Position numbers and translations under genes: made by a program
The notes under the pieces: model-generated
Database searches by the model: none
Seen by the model: only the letters and a program-made list of their open reading frames with translations
What the model was told of the DNA's origin: nothing
Origin: Marivivens donghaensis
Lineage (GTDB): Bacteria; Pseudomonadota; Alphaproteobacteria; Rhodobacterales; Rhodobacteraceae
Assembly (NCBI RefSeq): GCF_023541015.1
Contig: NZ_JALNPR010000003.1
Span: 124,001 to 188,000, forward strand
Reading direction: 5' to 3'
DNA: 64,000 nucleotides
Shown here: positions 43,115-53,380 of the stretch, in pieces
Layout of the letters: each line of letters starts with the position of its first letter
How positions within the stretch are numbered: the first letter of the stretch is position 1

Positions 43115-44113
43115 ATGTCTCATTTGGAAAACGCGCACACGTCCCAAACCCTGCCCGTTCATCGGAGCCGTGATTTTGTTGTGACCAATGGCGTTGCCGA
43201 AGGGGACCCGATCAGTTTTGCCGACGAACTGCTGATGGATGATATCTATCAGATCACTGAAACAGCGCAGCGTTTACCCTTGTCAGTGGCGATGGACCCT
43301 GACACTGGCGCGCTGACTGTCGCGATGCAATCCGCAATCGGAACGGCGGGCAATGCGATCTACCTCGATTCCTGCCTGACGTTTATGATGTCCGACAGCA
43401 CCACTTGCGAGGTCATCGTTCTGGTCGAAGTCGAAGATGGCGGCGTCGAAGAGGTCTATATCCTCCCTCTCGCCCCAATGCCCGCTCGCAAGGATTTCCG
43501 TCTCGTCGGCGTTGATCGCGATGCCGCACTAAGCCGTTTTGCCGAAATGGCCTGCGTGTCGTTCGCCCGCGGCACCCATATTACGCTGGCCTCTGGCGAG
43601 CAGCGCAAGATCGAGGACCTGAGGGTCGGCGACCGCGTCCTAACCCGCGATGATGGTGCGCAATCTGTGCGCTGGATTGGTCAAACGACGCTCCGCGCTG
43701 TGGGCGAATTTGCACCTGTCGTCATCCGCAAGGGCACGCTGCACAACGAAAATGATCTGATGTTGTCGCCCGATCACCGCGTGTTCATCTACCAGCGCGA
43801 GGATCATCTGGGCGCTGGTCGTGCCGAGGTCTTGGTGCGGGTTCGCCACCTGATCAACGGCGACACCGTGTACCAACAGGACGGTGGTTATGTGGATTAC
43901 TTCCAAGTTCTCTTTGACGAACACCAAATCATCTATGCCGAAGGGATCGCTGCGGAATCCCTTCTCATCGACCCGCGCACCCGATCCGCTATTCCGGCAA
44001 CGGTCGACGCGCAGCGTCACACCTATCGCCACCACCACGATTTCGAAGTGACCGAAACCTTGCTGCCTTCGCAAAATGCAGCTGAGGTTTTGCGCAAGGC
44101 GTCGAGTAGCTGA
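43115..44113 (+). CDS. Hint (Hedgehog/intein-type) domain protein, 332 aa
   Basis: Residues about 146-285 form a Hint_2 domain: the Cys147 nucleophile in AEMACVSFARGTHITLASGEQRKIEDLRVGDRVLT, and the block with His221 in LMLSPDHRVFIYQ, followed by VRVRHLINGD and YFQVLFDEHQIIYAEGIAAESL. Such domains cleave or rearrange a peptide bond; in Roseobacters they are common in secreted or surface proteins. The N-terminal 145 residues are acidic and have no recognised domain, and no signal peptide is seen. Autocleavage before Cys147 would release them; whether it happens is unknown. It lies 67 bp before the globin-coupled receptor on the same strand. Confidence 0.82.
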   Translation: MSHLENAHTSQTLPVHRSRDFVVTNGVAEGDPISFADELLMDDIYQITETAQRLPLSVAMDPDTGALTVAMQSAIGTAGNAIYLDSCLTFMMSDSTTCEVIVLVEVEDGGVEEVYILPLAPMPARKDFRLVGVDRDAALSRFAEMACVSFARGTHITLASGEQRKIEDLRVGDRVLTRDDGAQSVRWIGQTTLRAVGEFAPVVIRKGTLHNENDLMLSPDHRVFIYQREDHLGAGRAEVLVRVRHLINGDTVYQQDGGYVDYFQVLFDEHQIIYAEGIAAESLLIDPRTRSAIPATVDAQRHTYRHHHDFEVTETLLPSQNAAEVLRKASSS

Positions 44114-44180
44114 TGAAAATTCAATTTATTTGAATAAAATCCTACATTTTCTCGAGCAAACGCCGTTCCCACGGTCAAGT

Positions 44181-45392
44181 ATGTATATTGCACCGAGGAC
44201 GTCACCGTTGGAAACGAGCTCGCTCGACATTGCCGAAATGCGCAAACGGCTTTTGAACCATGGCTTGAACGACGCTCGTTTGGGCCTCATTCGTCAAAAC
44301 CGCCACACCATTCAAAAGGCCATTCCGCTTGCCTTGGATAGCCTCTTGAAATTCATTGATGATCTGCAGCCATTCGGCGCGATGCTCAGCGAAAAAAAGC
44401 GTCTTGAACGTGTTGGTGCAAACTTCATTAAACACTGGACGTTCATTGCGAACGCGGACTTTGGCGAAGAATACCTCGCATCTGTAAAGCAAATCGCAGC
44501 GGTTCATACTCGCATCAATCTTGCGCCCTCACTTCAAATTGCGGGCTACACACACATGCGGGTTGGCCTGATTGAACACGCTGGGCACCGTGGATTTTTC
44601 CGCAAGCGCAACAACGCCTTGGTCGATGCGATCAGCCGTGCTGTGACGTTTGACATGGATTTGTCACTGAGCAGCTACCTGACGACGTCGGCGGAACGTT
44701 CAGCCTCTCTCAAACACGAGATGAGCCGCGATTTCTCAGACTCGTTAGGCAAGATCGTTGAAACCCTCGCGGGCGCGGCAGAGCAGACCTCGGCCAGTGT
44801 GAAACAAGCCTCGATGTCGGCAGCAGATCTGTCCAATTCCGCGAGCGACATTCGTGGTGAGATGGAAAAGGCAACGATGTTATCGACCACCGCCGCGCAA
44901 TACGCCCAAACTGCGACCGATCAGGTGGAACGTCTGTCCCAGAAGGTTGAAAACATCTCCAAGGCGGTTCAGATGATCAATGACATCGCGAACCAGAGCA
45001 ACCTCTTGGCTTTGAACGCCTCTATCGAAGCCGCGCGCGCTGGCGCTGTTGGCCGCGGGTTTAACGTGGTTGCGGGCGAGGTGAAGAATCTTGCGGCTCA
45101 GACCACCAAAGTAACCGAAGACATCAATAACCTGATCGAGGCCGTGCGGATCGAAACGAACTCCGCGGTGAAAAGCGTTGGCGCGATCTCTGAACAGGTT
45201 TCGCAGGTGAACACAGCCTCGGTGTCGGTTCAAGACGCACTCCGCGTTCAGGGTGAAGTTCTGGGCAACGTCATCATGTCGACCGTCGCTCAGTCGCGTA
45301 TCGGGTCCGAACACGTGGCGGAACAGGCGCACACATTGCGCACCACTGCCGACGATTACCTGCGCCGCATGGAAAGTCTCGACACCAACTGA
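44181..45392 (+). CDS. Globin-coupled methyl-accepting chemotaxis sensor, 403 aa
   Basis: A soluble HemAT-like receptor. The N-terminal protoglobin domain (about residues 10-165) contains the probable heme-ligating His109 in AAVHTRINLAPSLQIAGY. The C-terminal half is the MCP signalling domain with the highly conserved hairpin MINDIANQSNLLALNASIEAARAG and FNVVAGEVKNLAAQT. No membrane segment is present, so it should sense a diffusible gas such as oxygen in the cytoplasm and act on CheA/CheW. The ATG at 44181 is taken; the frame starting at 44076 overlaps the Hint gene. No che genes are in the window. Confidence 0.9.
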   Translation: MYIAPRTSPLETSSLDIAEMRKRLLNHGLNDARLGLIRQNRHTIQKAIPLALDSLLKFIDDLQPFGAMLSEKKRLERVGANFIKHWTFIANADFGEEYLASVKQIAAVHTRINLAPSLQIAGYTHMRVGLIEHAGHRGFFRKRNNALVDAISRAVTFDMDLSLSSYLTTSAERSASLKHEMSRDFSDSLGKIVETLAGAAEQTSASVKQASMSAADLSNSASDIRGEMEKATMLSTTAAQYAQTATDQVERLSQKVENISKAVQMINDIANQSNLLALNASIEAARAGAVGRGFNVVAGEVKNLAAQTTKVTEDINNLIEAVRIETNSAVKSVGAISEQVSQVNTASVSVQDALRVQGEVLGNVIMSTVAQSRIGSEHVAEQAHTLRTTADDYLRRMESLDTN

Positions 45393-45439
45393 CGCAGATT
45401 AACTTGTCAGGGCATGCCCGTCACCGTATAGGCACGAGC

Positions 45440-47047
45440 ATGCTCGATACCGCTTCAAATCGCCCCGCCCTGCCCGCTGAAATCGCACGTCGCCGCACGT
45501 TCGCGATCATTTCGCACCCTGACGCCGGTAAGACCACTCTTACCGAAAAGTTCCTGTTGTTCGGTGGTGCGATCCAGATGGCTGGTCAGGTCCGCGCAAA
45601 GGGCGAAGCGCGACGCACACGGTCCGACTTTATGCAGATGGAAAAGGATCGCGGGATTTCCGTATCCGCATCTGCAATGTCGTTCGACTTTAAGAACTTT
45701 CGGTTTAACCTCGTTGACACCCCTGGCCACTCGGACTTCTCCGAAGATACCTACCGCACGCTGACGGCTGTGGATGCCGCCGTGATGGTGATCGACGGTG
45801 CAAAGGGTGTGGAAAGCCAAACCCAAAAGCTGTTCGAAGTCTGCCGCCTACGCGACCTTCCAATCCTCACCTTCTGTAACAAGATGGACCGCGAAAGCCG
45901 CGATGTGTTCGACATTATCGACGAAATTCAGGAAAACCTAGCGATCGACGTGACGCCTGCGTCTTGGCCCATTGGGATGGGTAAAGAATTCATGGGCTGC
46001 TACGACCTGTTGAACGACCGTCTTGAACTGATGGATCGTGCGGACCGTAACCGCGTCGCTGAGAGCATCGAGATTAAAGGCCTCGCCGATCCCGCGCTGA
46101 AGGAACATATCCCCGCGCATCTTCTGGAGAAATTCCTCGAAGAGATCGAAATGGCACGCGAATTGCTGCCCGAATTGAACCATCAGGCGGTCCTTGAGGG
46201 CCACATGACCCCGATCTGGTTCGGCTCTGCGATCAACTCTTTCGGCGTCAAAGAACTGATGGACGGCATCGGCAAATACGGTCCTGAACCGCAGCCACAG
46301 TCCGCTGACCCGCGTCAGGTTATGCCCGAGGAAAACAAGGTCGCTGGCTTTGTGTTCAAGGTTCAGGCGAACATGGACCCGAAACACCGTGACCGCGTGG
46401 CCTTTGTGCGTTTGGCCTCGGGGCACTTCCATCGCGGCATGAAGCTGACACATGTTCGTTCTAAAAAGCCGATGGCGATTTCGAACCCTGTTCTGTTCCT
46501 CGCCTCGGACCGCGAACTGGCCGAAGAGGCTTGGGCTGGCGATATCATCGGTATTCCGAACCACGGGCAATTGCGCATCGGCGACACCCTGACCGAAGGC
46601 GAAAACCTCAAGGTCACGGGCATCCCGTCTTTCGCGCCAGAGCTTTTGCAGAACTGCCGCGCGGGCGACCCGATGAAGGCCAAACACCTTGAGAAAGCTC
46701 TCATGCAGTTCGCCGAAGAAGGCGCTGCAAAGGTGTTCAAACCCGCGTTCGGCTCTGGCTTTATCGTCGGCGTTGTCGGCCAGCTTCAGTTCGAAGTGCT
46801 CGCTAGCCGGATCGAGCTTGAATACGGCCTGCCCGTGCGCTTTGAACCGTCGCAGTTCACCTCTGCCCGTTGGGTTCAAGGGGATAAAGCCGCGGTCGAT
46901 AAATTCATCGCAGCCAACAAACAGCACATCAGCCACGACAACGACGGCGATGTTGTGTTCCTGACCCGCTTGCAGTGGGACATCGACCGCGTGGAGCGCG
47001 ATTACCCCGATGTCAAACTGACCGCGACCAAGGAAATGATGGTTTAA
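45440..47047 (+). CDS. prfC: Peptide chain release factor 3, 535 aa
   Basis: A translational GTPase that recycles RF1/RF2 from the ribosome. G1 is ISHPDAGKTTLTEKF, the switch region includes EKDRGISVSASAM, G3 is VDTPGHSDFSEDTYRTL and G4 is CNKMDRE. The MLDTASNRPALP start at ATG 45440 is preferred to the frame opening at 45404. It lies downstream of the chemoreceptor without an evident terminator between. Both release factors RF2 and RF3 are thus encoded in the window. Confidence 0.97.
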   Translation: MLDTASNRPALPAEIARRRTFAIISHPDAGKTTLTEKFLLFGGAIQMAGQVRAKGEARRTRSDFMQMEKDRGISVSASAMSFDFKNFRFNLVDTPGHSDFSEDTYRTLTAVDAAVMVIDGAKGVESQTQKLFEVCRLRDLPILTFCNKMDRESRDVFDIIDEIQENLAIDVTPASWPIGMGKEFMGCYDLLNDRLELMDRADRNRVAESIEIKGLADPALKEHIPAHLLEKFLEEIEMARELLPELNHQAVLEGHMTPIWFGSAINSFGVKELMDGIGKYGPEPQPQSADPRQVMPEENKVAGFVFKVQANMDPKHRDRVAFVRLASGHFHRGMKLTHVRSKKPMAISNPVLFLASDRELAEEAWAGDIIGIPNHGQLRIGDTLTEGENLKVTGIPSFAPELLQNCRAGDPMKAKHLEKALMQFAEEGAAKVFKPAFGSGFIVGVVGQLQFEVLASRIELEYGLPVRFEPSQFTSARWVQGDKAAVDKFIAANKQHISHDNDGDVVFLTRLQWDIDRVERDYPDVKLTATKEMMV

Positions 47048-47192
47048 GGGGCAAATGCCGCTCCGATTGACCTGAAGGCGGTTTTCGGTATAGAAGGCCG
47101 CAGCCCGCTTGCGGGAACTATTGACGCGGGGCGCGTTGGCATGTTGCGTCCCATAACCTTCGGCCCCCGACGGGCCGCGACTATGGACGTAT

Positions 47193-48677
47193 ATGACAAA
47201 ATTCTCTGATCTGAACCTTGATGCAAAGGTTCTCAAGGCGATTGCCGAAGCCGGCTACGAAACCCCAACCCCTATTCAGGCTGGCGCTATTCCCGCTGCC
47301 CTCGAAGGCCGCGATGTTCTAGGCATTGCGCAAACGGGCACAGGGAAAACCGCATCTTTCACGCTGCCAATGATCACCCTTCTGGGCCGTGGTCGCGCAC
47401 GTGCACGTATGCCGCGGTCGCTCGTTCTTTGCCCGACCCGCGAATTGGCGGCTCAGGTGGCTGAGAACTTTGACGTTTACGCAAAGCATACAAAACTGAC
47501 AAAGGCCCTGCTGATCGGCGGCGTGTCGTTCAAAGACCAAGACGCGGCAATCGACCGTGGTGTTGACGTTCTGATCGCCACCCCCGGCCGACTGCTTGAC
47601 CATTTTGAGCGTGGTAAACTGCTGCTTACGGGCGTGCAGATCATGGTTGTCGACGAAGCTGACCGTATGCTCGACATGGGCTTTATCCCTGACATTGAAC
47701 GCATCTTTAACCTGACGCCGTTCACCCGTCAGACGTTGTTCTTCTCGGCCACTATGGCGCCCGAGATTGAGCGCATCACAAACACCTTCCTGCACACCCC
47801 CGCCAAGGTCGAGGTGGCCCGTCAGGCGACCGCATCCGAGCGTATTGAACAGCACGTTGTGCATTTCAAAGGCTCCCGTCGTGACCGCGCAGCGAGCGAG
47901 AAACGTCAGCTTCTCCGTGCCCTGATCGATGCCGAAGGCGACAAGCTGCAGAACGGTGTGATCTTCTGTAACCGCAAGTCGGACGTTGATATCTGCCACA
48001 AATCGCTGAGCAAATACGGCTATGACTCTGCCCCGATCCATGGCGATCTGGACCAGAGCCAGCGGAACTCTACGCTCGAATCTTTCCGCGAAGGCAAGAT
48101 TAAGATCTTGGTGGCCTCTGATGTGGCTGCCCGTGGTCTGGACGTGCCTTCTGTGACCCACGTCTTTAACTTTGACGTGCCGGGCCACCCAGAAGACTAC
48201 GTGCACCGCATTGGCCGCACAGGTCGTGCTGGCCGCGATGGTAAGGCGATCATGATCTGCGAACCGCGCGACGAAAAGAACTTCGACGCCGTTCAAAAGC
48301 TCTTGGGCAAGGACATTCCTGTTCTAGAAAACCCGCTCGGCCAGGTTGAAGCGTCCGAAGATAAGCCTGAGGCGTCTGACGACAAGCCAAAGCGCAGCCG
48401 CAACCGCCGTGGTGGATCGCGCAAGAAAGACGAGGACGCAAAACCGCAGGAACAGGCCGTTGAGGCCCCTACCCCTGAGGTGGTCGAAGAAGTCGCTGCC
48501 GTTGAAAAGCCAATGGAGCGCGAACAGCGTCCGCAGCGCGACAACAACCGCGACAACAATCGTGATCGTGGCCAACGTCGTGACCGCCGCCGTGATCGCG
48601 ACGATCACGTGATCGGGATGGGCGATGATGCACCCGCGTTTATCCGGCTCAGTTTTGACGAGCGCCGCAAAGCCTAA
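47193..48677 (+). CDS. DEAD-box ATP-dependent RNA helicase, RhlE type, 494 aa
   Basis: Q motif (PTPIQAGAIPAAL), Walker A AQTGTGKT, Walker B VDEADRMLDMGF, SAT (FFSATMAPEIE) and HRIGRTGRAGRDG motif VI are complete. The last 100 residues are basic and low in complexity (SRNRRGGSRKK, then NRDNNRDRGQRRDRRRDRDD), typical of RNA-binding tails. It should remodel structured RNA, for example in ribosome assembly or cold adaptation. A strong terminator at 48680 follows immediately. Confidence 0.93.
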   Translation: MTKFSDLNLDAKVLKAIAEAGYETPTPIQAGAIPAALEGRDVLGIAQTGTGKTASFTLPMITLLGRGRARARMPRSLVLCPTRELAAQVAENFDVYAKHTKLTKALLIGGVSFKDQDAAIDRGVDVLIATPGRLLDHFERGKLLLTGVQIMVVDEADRMLDMGFIPDIERIFNLTPFTRQTLFFSATMAPEIERITNTFLHTPAKVEVARQATASERIEQHVVHFKGSRRDRAASEKRQLLRALIDAEGDKLQNGVIFCNRKSDVDICHKSLSKYGYDSAPIHGDLDQSQRNSTLESFREGKIKILVASDVAARGLDVPSVTHVFNFDVPGHPEDYVHRIGRTGRAGRDGKAIMICEPRDEKNFDAVQKLLGKDIPVLENPLGQVEASEDKPEASDDKPKRSRNRRGGSRKKDEDAKPQEQAVEAPTPEVVEEVAAVEKPMEREQRPQRDNNRDNNRDRGQRRDRRRDRDDHVIGMGDDAPAFIRLSFDERRKA

Positions 48678-48679
48678 AC

Positions 48680-48718
48680 AAAAAAGCCCGCGAAGATCAC
48701 TCTTCGCGGGCTTTTTTA
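48680..48718. terminator. Intrinsic terminator, bidirectional
   Basis: AAAAAAGCCCGCGAAGA, loop TCAC, then the complementary strand and TTTTTT. It separates the helicase gene from the convergent RNase J gene. Confidence 0.92.
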
Positions 48719-48730
48719 ATCTCTCGCCGA

Positions 48731-50398
48731 TCAGTTCAATCGGCTGATGATGATCGTCACTTCCGGCTTCTTGCCAATCTCGTTCTGGCATGAATTCCGA
48801 ATGATACGGCGCAGCTGCGTTTCCAATTCATCATCATCCAACAGCGTTTTGTCATTGGCGCGGTTGATGTACTGGCTCAGGTCTTCTTCGAGAACATCAA
48901 CGAGCGGCGCGTTGTTGCGGCCCATTTCAGGAAGCCCCATCAGTTCGCACCACGGATCACCCAGCGGTTCATCATGTTCGTCGATGATCAGTGTCGCAGT
49001 CACATGACCGTTCAGCGCCATGCGGATACGGTCGCGCACGATGCCATCCAGCGCACCAATCTGCACCGAACCATCCAAGTAGGTGCGGCCCGTTTCGACA
49101 TAACCACACACCTCTGGGCGATTGGCTGACAGGTTCACCATCGTACCATTTACCGCGATCACACCTGTGATCCCGCTCTCTGCACCCAGTTTTACATGTT
49201 CGCGCAGGTGGCGATGTTCGCCATGCATTGGGATCAGCATTTGTGGCTGCATGATCTGATGCAGTTTTTTCAGGTCAGGACGGTTCGCGTGACCAGACAC
49301 GTGGTAGAGGCCACCACGGTCATCAATCACCTCAACACCCTTTTCCGACAGCGCGTTCATGATGCGGATCACACCACGTTCGTTGCCAGGAATGGTCTTG
49401 GACGAAAAGATGAACGTATCGCCCTCTTTGAGCGACAGGCCGAGGTATTTACCTTGGGACAATTGGGCAGAGGCCGCGCGGCGTTCACCTTGGGACCCTG
49501 TGACGAGCAGCATGACGTTTTCACGCGGGATGCTCGCCGCATCTTCGGGCGAAATGACCGATGGGAAGTCCGACAGAATACCCGTCTCGATCCCGGCCTC
49601 GACCATCCGACGCATCGCACGGCCCAAGAGACAGATCGAACGACCCGCATTCTGCGCGGCAACGGCTAGCGTTTTCAAACGTGCGATGTTCGACGCAAAG
49701 GTAGTCGCGATGACCATGCCTTTTTGTTCTTCGATCAGCGCTTGCAGCGGTTTAGCGAGTTCCGCCTCGCTCCGCCCTGCGTGTTCGGAAAAGACATTGG
49801 TGGAATCGCACACGAGCGCTTTGATCCCGCCCTTCGCGATCTCAGACAGCATGTCCTCATCAAAGGGTTCACCAACGACTGGCGTTTTGTCGATCTTAAA
49901 GTCGCCCGAGTGGAACACACGCTCGGTCGGGGTTTCTATCAACAGACCACCGCTCTCTGGGATGGAGTGGCTCATAGGCACGACCGACACGGTAAACGGG
50001 CCGCATTTCGTGACCGCAGGATAGGCGCCAACGGTGCGCACGATGCCTTCGGGCAGGTGTTTCTCGGACAGCTTGCGGGTCGCGATATTCGCAGTGAAGG
50101 TCCGCGCATAGATCGGCGCTCCGAGGCGTTCCCACAAGAGGCCAACAGCCCCCACGTGGTCCTCGTGCGCGTGGGTGATAAAGATCCCTTCGATCTGATC
50201 CTTACGCTCTTCGAGCCACGTGATATCAGGGAAAATCAGGTCGACACCGGGGCTCCCGTCCATATCGGGGAAGGTCACACCGAGATCAACAACGATCAGA
50301 CGTTCCTTATCTGGTGCGCCATATCCATAGACATAGGCGTTCATGCCGATCTCGCCCGCGCCGCCGAGCGGCAGGTAAATCAGTCGTTCACTGCTCAT
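48731..50398 (-). CDS. rnj: Ribonuclease J, 555 aa
   Basis: A metallo-beta-lactamase/beta-CASP nuclease with endo- and 5'-3' exonuclease activity in mRNA decay and rRNA maturation. The metal site HAHEDHVGAVG (HxHxDH) and the further motifs PMSHSIPESGG, VFHSGDFKIDKTP and MHGEHRHLREH are present. The start ATG overlaps the coaX stop by 4 bp. It is the last gene of nuoN-birA-coaX-rnj, an order seen in other Rhodobacteraceae. Confidence 0.96.
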   Translation of the reverse strand: MSSERLIYLPLGGAGEIGMNAYVYGYGAPDKERLIVVDLGVTFPDMDGSPGVDLIFPDITWLEERKDQIEGIFITHAHEDHVGAVGLLWERLGAPIYARTFTANIATRKLSEKHLPEGIVRTVGAYPAVTKCGPFTVSVVPMSHSIPESGGLLIETPTERVFHSGDFKIDKTPVVGEPFDEDMLSEIAKGGIKALVCDSTNVFSEHAGRSEAELAKPLQALIEEQKGMVIATTFASNIARLKTLAVAAQNAGRSICLLGRAMRRMVEAGIETGILSDFPSVISPEDAASIPRENVMLLVTGSQGERRAASAQLSQGKYLGLSLKEGDTFIFSSKTIPGNERGVIRIMNALSEKGVEVIDDRGGLYHVSGHANRPDLKKLHQIMQPQMLIPMHGEHRHLREHVKLGAESGITGVIAVNGTMVNLSANRPEVCGYVETGRTYLDGSVQIGALDGIVRDRIRMALNGHVTATLIIDEHDEPLGDPWCELMGLPEMGRNNAPLVDVLEEDLSQYINRANDKTLLDDDELETQLRRIIRNSCQNEIGKKPEVTIIISRLN

Positions 50399-51168
50399 GT
50401 AGTTTCCTTATTGTAATCATTGATCACGGTCAGACCGTGCATGGTCAGGTCATCCTCGATCACATCGAAGAGGTTATCGACCTGTTCAAAAAGACGAGCG
50501 AGCCCGCCTGTCCCGATGATTTTCATCGGCGCATCATATTCATCGCGGATGCGCGCGCAGATTTCTTTGATGAGGCCAACATAGCCCCAGAACACGCCCG
50601 ATTGCATACAAGCAACGGTATTGGTGCCGATCACCGTTTGAGGACGGCTGATATCGACGTGAGGCAAGGCCGCAGCTGCACGGTGCAGCGCCTCTAGGCT
50701 GAGGTTCACACCGGGGGCGATGACGCCACCCACATAGGCGCCATCATCTGCCACAACGTCAAAGGTGGTCGCGGTGCCAAAATCGACGACAATCAGGTTG
50801 CCACCGTGCCGCGAAAACGCACCTGCAGAGTTCACCAGACGGTCGGGCCCGACGGTGGTGCCCGCATCCACACGCGGTTGCTGCGGGAGAGCGCACTCAG
50901 GTTTGCCAACAACGAGCGGGCGACAGTTGAAATAACGATCCGCCAGAACGCGCAGGTTAAACACCACACGTGGCACCGTGGAAGAAATGATAACTTCGTC
51001 GATTTCAACGTTGATCTTCTGGTGCGCCATCAGCGTCGAGAGCCAGACGAAATACTGGTCAGCCGTGCGCTGGTGTTCGGTCGAGGTCCGCCACGTCGCG
51101 ATAAAGTCCTGCCCATCCCAGACAGAAAACACGGTGTTTGTGTTGCCACAGTCGATGCACAAAAGCAT
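50395..51168 (-). CDS. coaX: Type III pantothenate kinase, 257 aa
   Basis: Phosphorylates pantothenate in the first step of coenzyme A synthesis. The ASKHA-fold phosphate motif IDCGNTNTVFSVWDG at the N-terminus, GPDRLVNSAGAF, IVVDFGTATTFDVV and IGTNTVACMQSG are characteristic of CoaX. It follows birA after 12 bp and overlaps rnj by 4 bp. Together with birA this forms a small cofactor unit on the nuo transcript. Confidence 0.95.
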   Translation of the reverse strand: MLLCIDCGNTNTVFSVWDGQDFIATWRTSTEHQRTADQYFVWLSTLMAHQKINVEIDEVIISSTVPRVVFNLRVLADRYFNCRPLVVGKPECALPQQPRVDAGTTVGPDRLVNSAGAFSRHGGNLIVVDFGTATTFDVVADDGAYVGGVIAPGVNLSLEALHRAAAALPHVDISRPQTVIGTNTVACMQSGVFWGYVGLIKEICARIRDEYDAPMKIIGTGGLARLFEQVDNLFDVIEDDLTMHGLTVINDYNKETT

Positions 51169-51180
51169 GGCCTGCCCCCT

Positions 51181-51942
51181 TTAGAAATGCACGTCGGCGG
51201 CGCTGATCGTAACAGGGCCGCGCCCTGTGATCAGAACCAAATTGCCGTCGCGGTCGATGGTATCAAAGATACCTGTCAAAGTCTCTTGGGCGGTGCGGGC
51301 TGTGATCGTTTCCCCCAGCCGCGCCGCATTGCGGAGCCAATCCGCACGAATGCGTTCGAACCCGAAATAAGTCAGTTTGTTTTCTTGGGTGATGAAATTC
51401 GTCGCGAGGAGGCTCAGGAAATCCTTTGGCCTGATCACATGGCCTGCCACGGACGAAACGCTCATGGGTGGGAATGCTGCTCCTTCAACCCCTTGAGGGA
51501 CCGTAGCGAGGTTCACACCTACGCCAATCGACAACCAATTCACACTCTCCGCCGTCCCGCTGCTTTCAAGCAAAATACCCGCCACCTTGCCCCCGTCGAG
51601 CAAAACATCGTTCGGCCATTTCAGAGAAAGCCGTTCACGGGGCACCCAGAAGGCCAGCGTTTCGAACAAGGCAACAGCGGCGAGGAACGACCGAAGCGCT
51701 GCATCCTGTGGTGAGGCTTGGGGTTTATAAACCAGCGTCGCAGCGAGGTTCCCGCGTGGATCGACCCATTGCTTCCCACGCCGTCCCCGCCCTGCGGTTT
51801 GGCGTTTGGCCATAATCCATGTCGGAACACGGATCGAGGCCGCCCTTAAGGCAGCCTCGGTCATTGTGCTATCAACCTCGTCCAAGACGACAAGGTCAAC
51901 GCCCGTGGGCCAACGTGGCCCTGCGTTTAGATCAGTTGACAA
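51181..51942 (-). CDS. birA: Biotin--[acetyl-CoA-carboxylase] ligase, about 253 aa
   Basis: Attaches biotin to the carboxyl carrier protein. The catalytic motifs [20 protein letters not shown] and [22 protein letters not shown] are intact. There is no N-terminal HTH, so it is a group I ligase without repressor function. The start is not certain: a TTG at 51942 (MSTDLNAGP) overlapping the end of nuoN by 11 bp gives a normal length and I prefer it; an ATG at 51981 would overlap nuoN by 50 bp with an Arg-rich leader. Confidence 0.9.
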   Translation of the reverse strand: MSTDLNAGPRWPTGVDLVVLDEVDSTMTEAALRAASIRVPTWIMAKRQTAGRGRRGKQWVDPRGNLAATLVYKPQASPQDAALRSFLAAVALFETLAFWVPRERLSLKWPNDVLLDGGKVAGILLESSGTAESVNWLSIGVGVNLATVPQGVEGAAFPPMSVSSVAGHVIRPKDFLSLLATNFITQENKLTYFGFERIRADWLRNAARLGETITARTAQETLTGIFDTIDRDGNLVLITGRGPVTISAADVHF

Positions 51943-53368
51943 GCGCCTGCGCCGCCTCAGCTGCCATCGGCACGATACCAAAGAGGTTCACGATACCAAC
52001 CAGCATGATCACAGCGGACGCCACCAGCATGCCCCATGCGACAGGAGACATCGTACCATCGAGAGCATCAGAGTCTTCGCCGAAGTACATGTAGTAAACG
52101 ACGCGCAGGTAGTAGAACGCACCGATCACCGACGCGATACCAGCGGCCACAGCGAGCCATACTAGGTCAGCCTCAAGCGCTGCACGGAATACAGCCAGCT
52201 TACCCATGAAACCGAGCATCGGCGGAACGCCAGCGAGCGAGAACATAAGGACCAGCAGCGCCAGCGCCTTGAGCGGCTCTTTTTTCGAATACATCGACAG
52301 AGCTTTGATCTCGGTGACTGGTTTACCGTCTTTTTCCATCGACAGGATAAAGGCGAATGTACCGATGTTCATGGTCACGTAGATCGACATATAGACCAGC
52401 ATGGCTTCAACACCCATCGCGGTGCCAGCAGCCAGACCCATCAGGGCAAAGCCCATGTGAGCGATCGACGAGTACGCCATCAGACGCTTGATGTTGGTCT
52501 GACCGATTGCGGCGATTGCGCCAACGAACATCGACAGGATCGAGAGCATCATCACAATCTGCTGCCAGTCGCCAACAACACCACCGAAGGCGTCATAGAC
52601 AACACGAGCGAAGAGGCCCATCGCAGCGACCTTGGGGGCGGTCGCAAAGAACGCGGTCACTGGGGTTGGCGAACCTTCGTAAACGTCAGGGGTCCACATG
52701 TGGAACGGTGCTGCCGAAACCTTGAACGCGAAGCCCGACATCATGAAGACCATGCCGAACAGCAAGCCGATGGAGACGTCGTGACCAACAGCGGTCAGGA
52801 TGCCCGAGAACAGTGTGGTGCCAGCAAAGCCGTAGGTCAGCGATGCACCGTAGAGCAGCAGACCAGAGGACAGAGCGCCGAGAACAAAGTACTTCAGACC
52901 AGCTTCGGTCGATTTCGCGCTGTCACGACGCAGCGAAGCCACAACGTAGAGAGCGAGCGATTGCAGTTCGAGGCCCATATAGAGAGCCATCAGGTCGCCA
53001 GCCGAAACCATGACCATCATACCCACAGTCGCGAGGGCAACGAGGATCGGATATTCAAAACGCAGAAGATCGCGTTTCGCCATGTAGTCGATGCTGACGA
53101 TCAGAACCGCAGCCGCCGAGAACAGGATCACAACCTTGGCAAAGCGCGAGAAGCTGTCGTCGATGAACATTCCACCAAACGCTTCTTGTGTGCCCTGCCC
53201 GTTCAGACCGATCCATGCGCCGAGCACAAGGAACACACCAGCGGTGAGCCATGTCAGGAAAGACGCGGTTTTATCTTTGCCAGTGTAGACTGCACCGAGC
53301 AGCGCACCCATCGCAAAAAGCGCGAGTATGATTTCCGGAAGGACGATTTGGATATCGCTCGAGATCAT
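51932..53368 (-). CDS. nuoN: NADH-quinone oxidoreductase subunit N, 478 aa
   Basis: One of three antiporter-like proton-pumping subunits of complex I, with about 14 membrane segments. The typical Lys/Glu residues in membrane helices are in [40 protein letters not shown] and [16 protein letters not shown]. It starts 12 bp after nuoM and is the last nuo gene; birA begins within its end. Confidence 0.97.
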   Translation of the reverse strand: MISSDIQIVLPEIILALFAMGALLGAVYTGKDKTASFLTWLTAGVFLVLGAWIGLNGQGTQEAFGGMFIDDSFSRFAKVVILFSAAAVLIVSIDYMAKRDLLRFEYPILVALATVGMMVMVSAGDLMALYMGLELQSLALYVVASLRRDSAKSTEAGLKYFVLGALSSGLLLYGASLTYGFAGTTLFSGILTAVGHDVSIGLLFGMVFMMSGFAFKVSAAPFHMWTPDVYEGSPTPVTAFFATAPKVAAMGLFARVVYDAFGGVVGDWQQIVMMLSILSMFVGAIAAIGQTNIKRLMAYSSIAHMGFALMGLAAGTAMGVEAMLVYMSIYVTMNIGTFAFILSMEKDGKPVTEIKALSMYSKKEPLKALALLVLMFSLAGVPPMLGFMGKLAVFRAALEADLVWLAVAAGIASVIGAFYYLRVVYYMYFGEDSDALDGTMSPVAWGMLVASAVIMLVGIVNLFGIVPMAAEAAQALVN

Positions 53369-53380
53369 TTGTCCGGCTCC

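Noticed and set aside
45938-47236. 432-codon minus-strand frame opposite prfC
   Set aside because: Antisense shadow of a strongly conserved gene.
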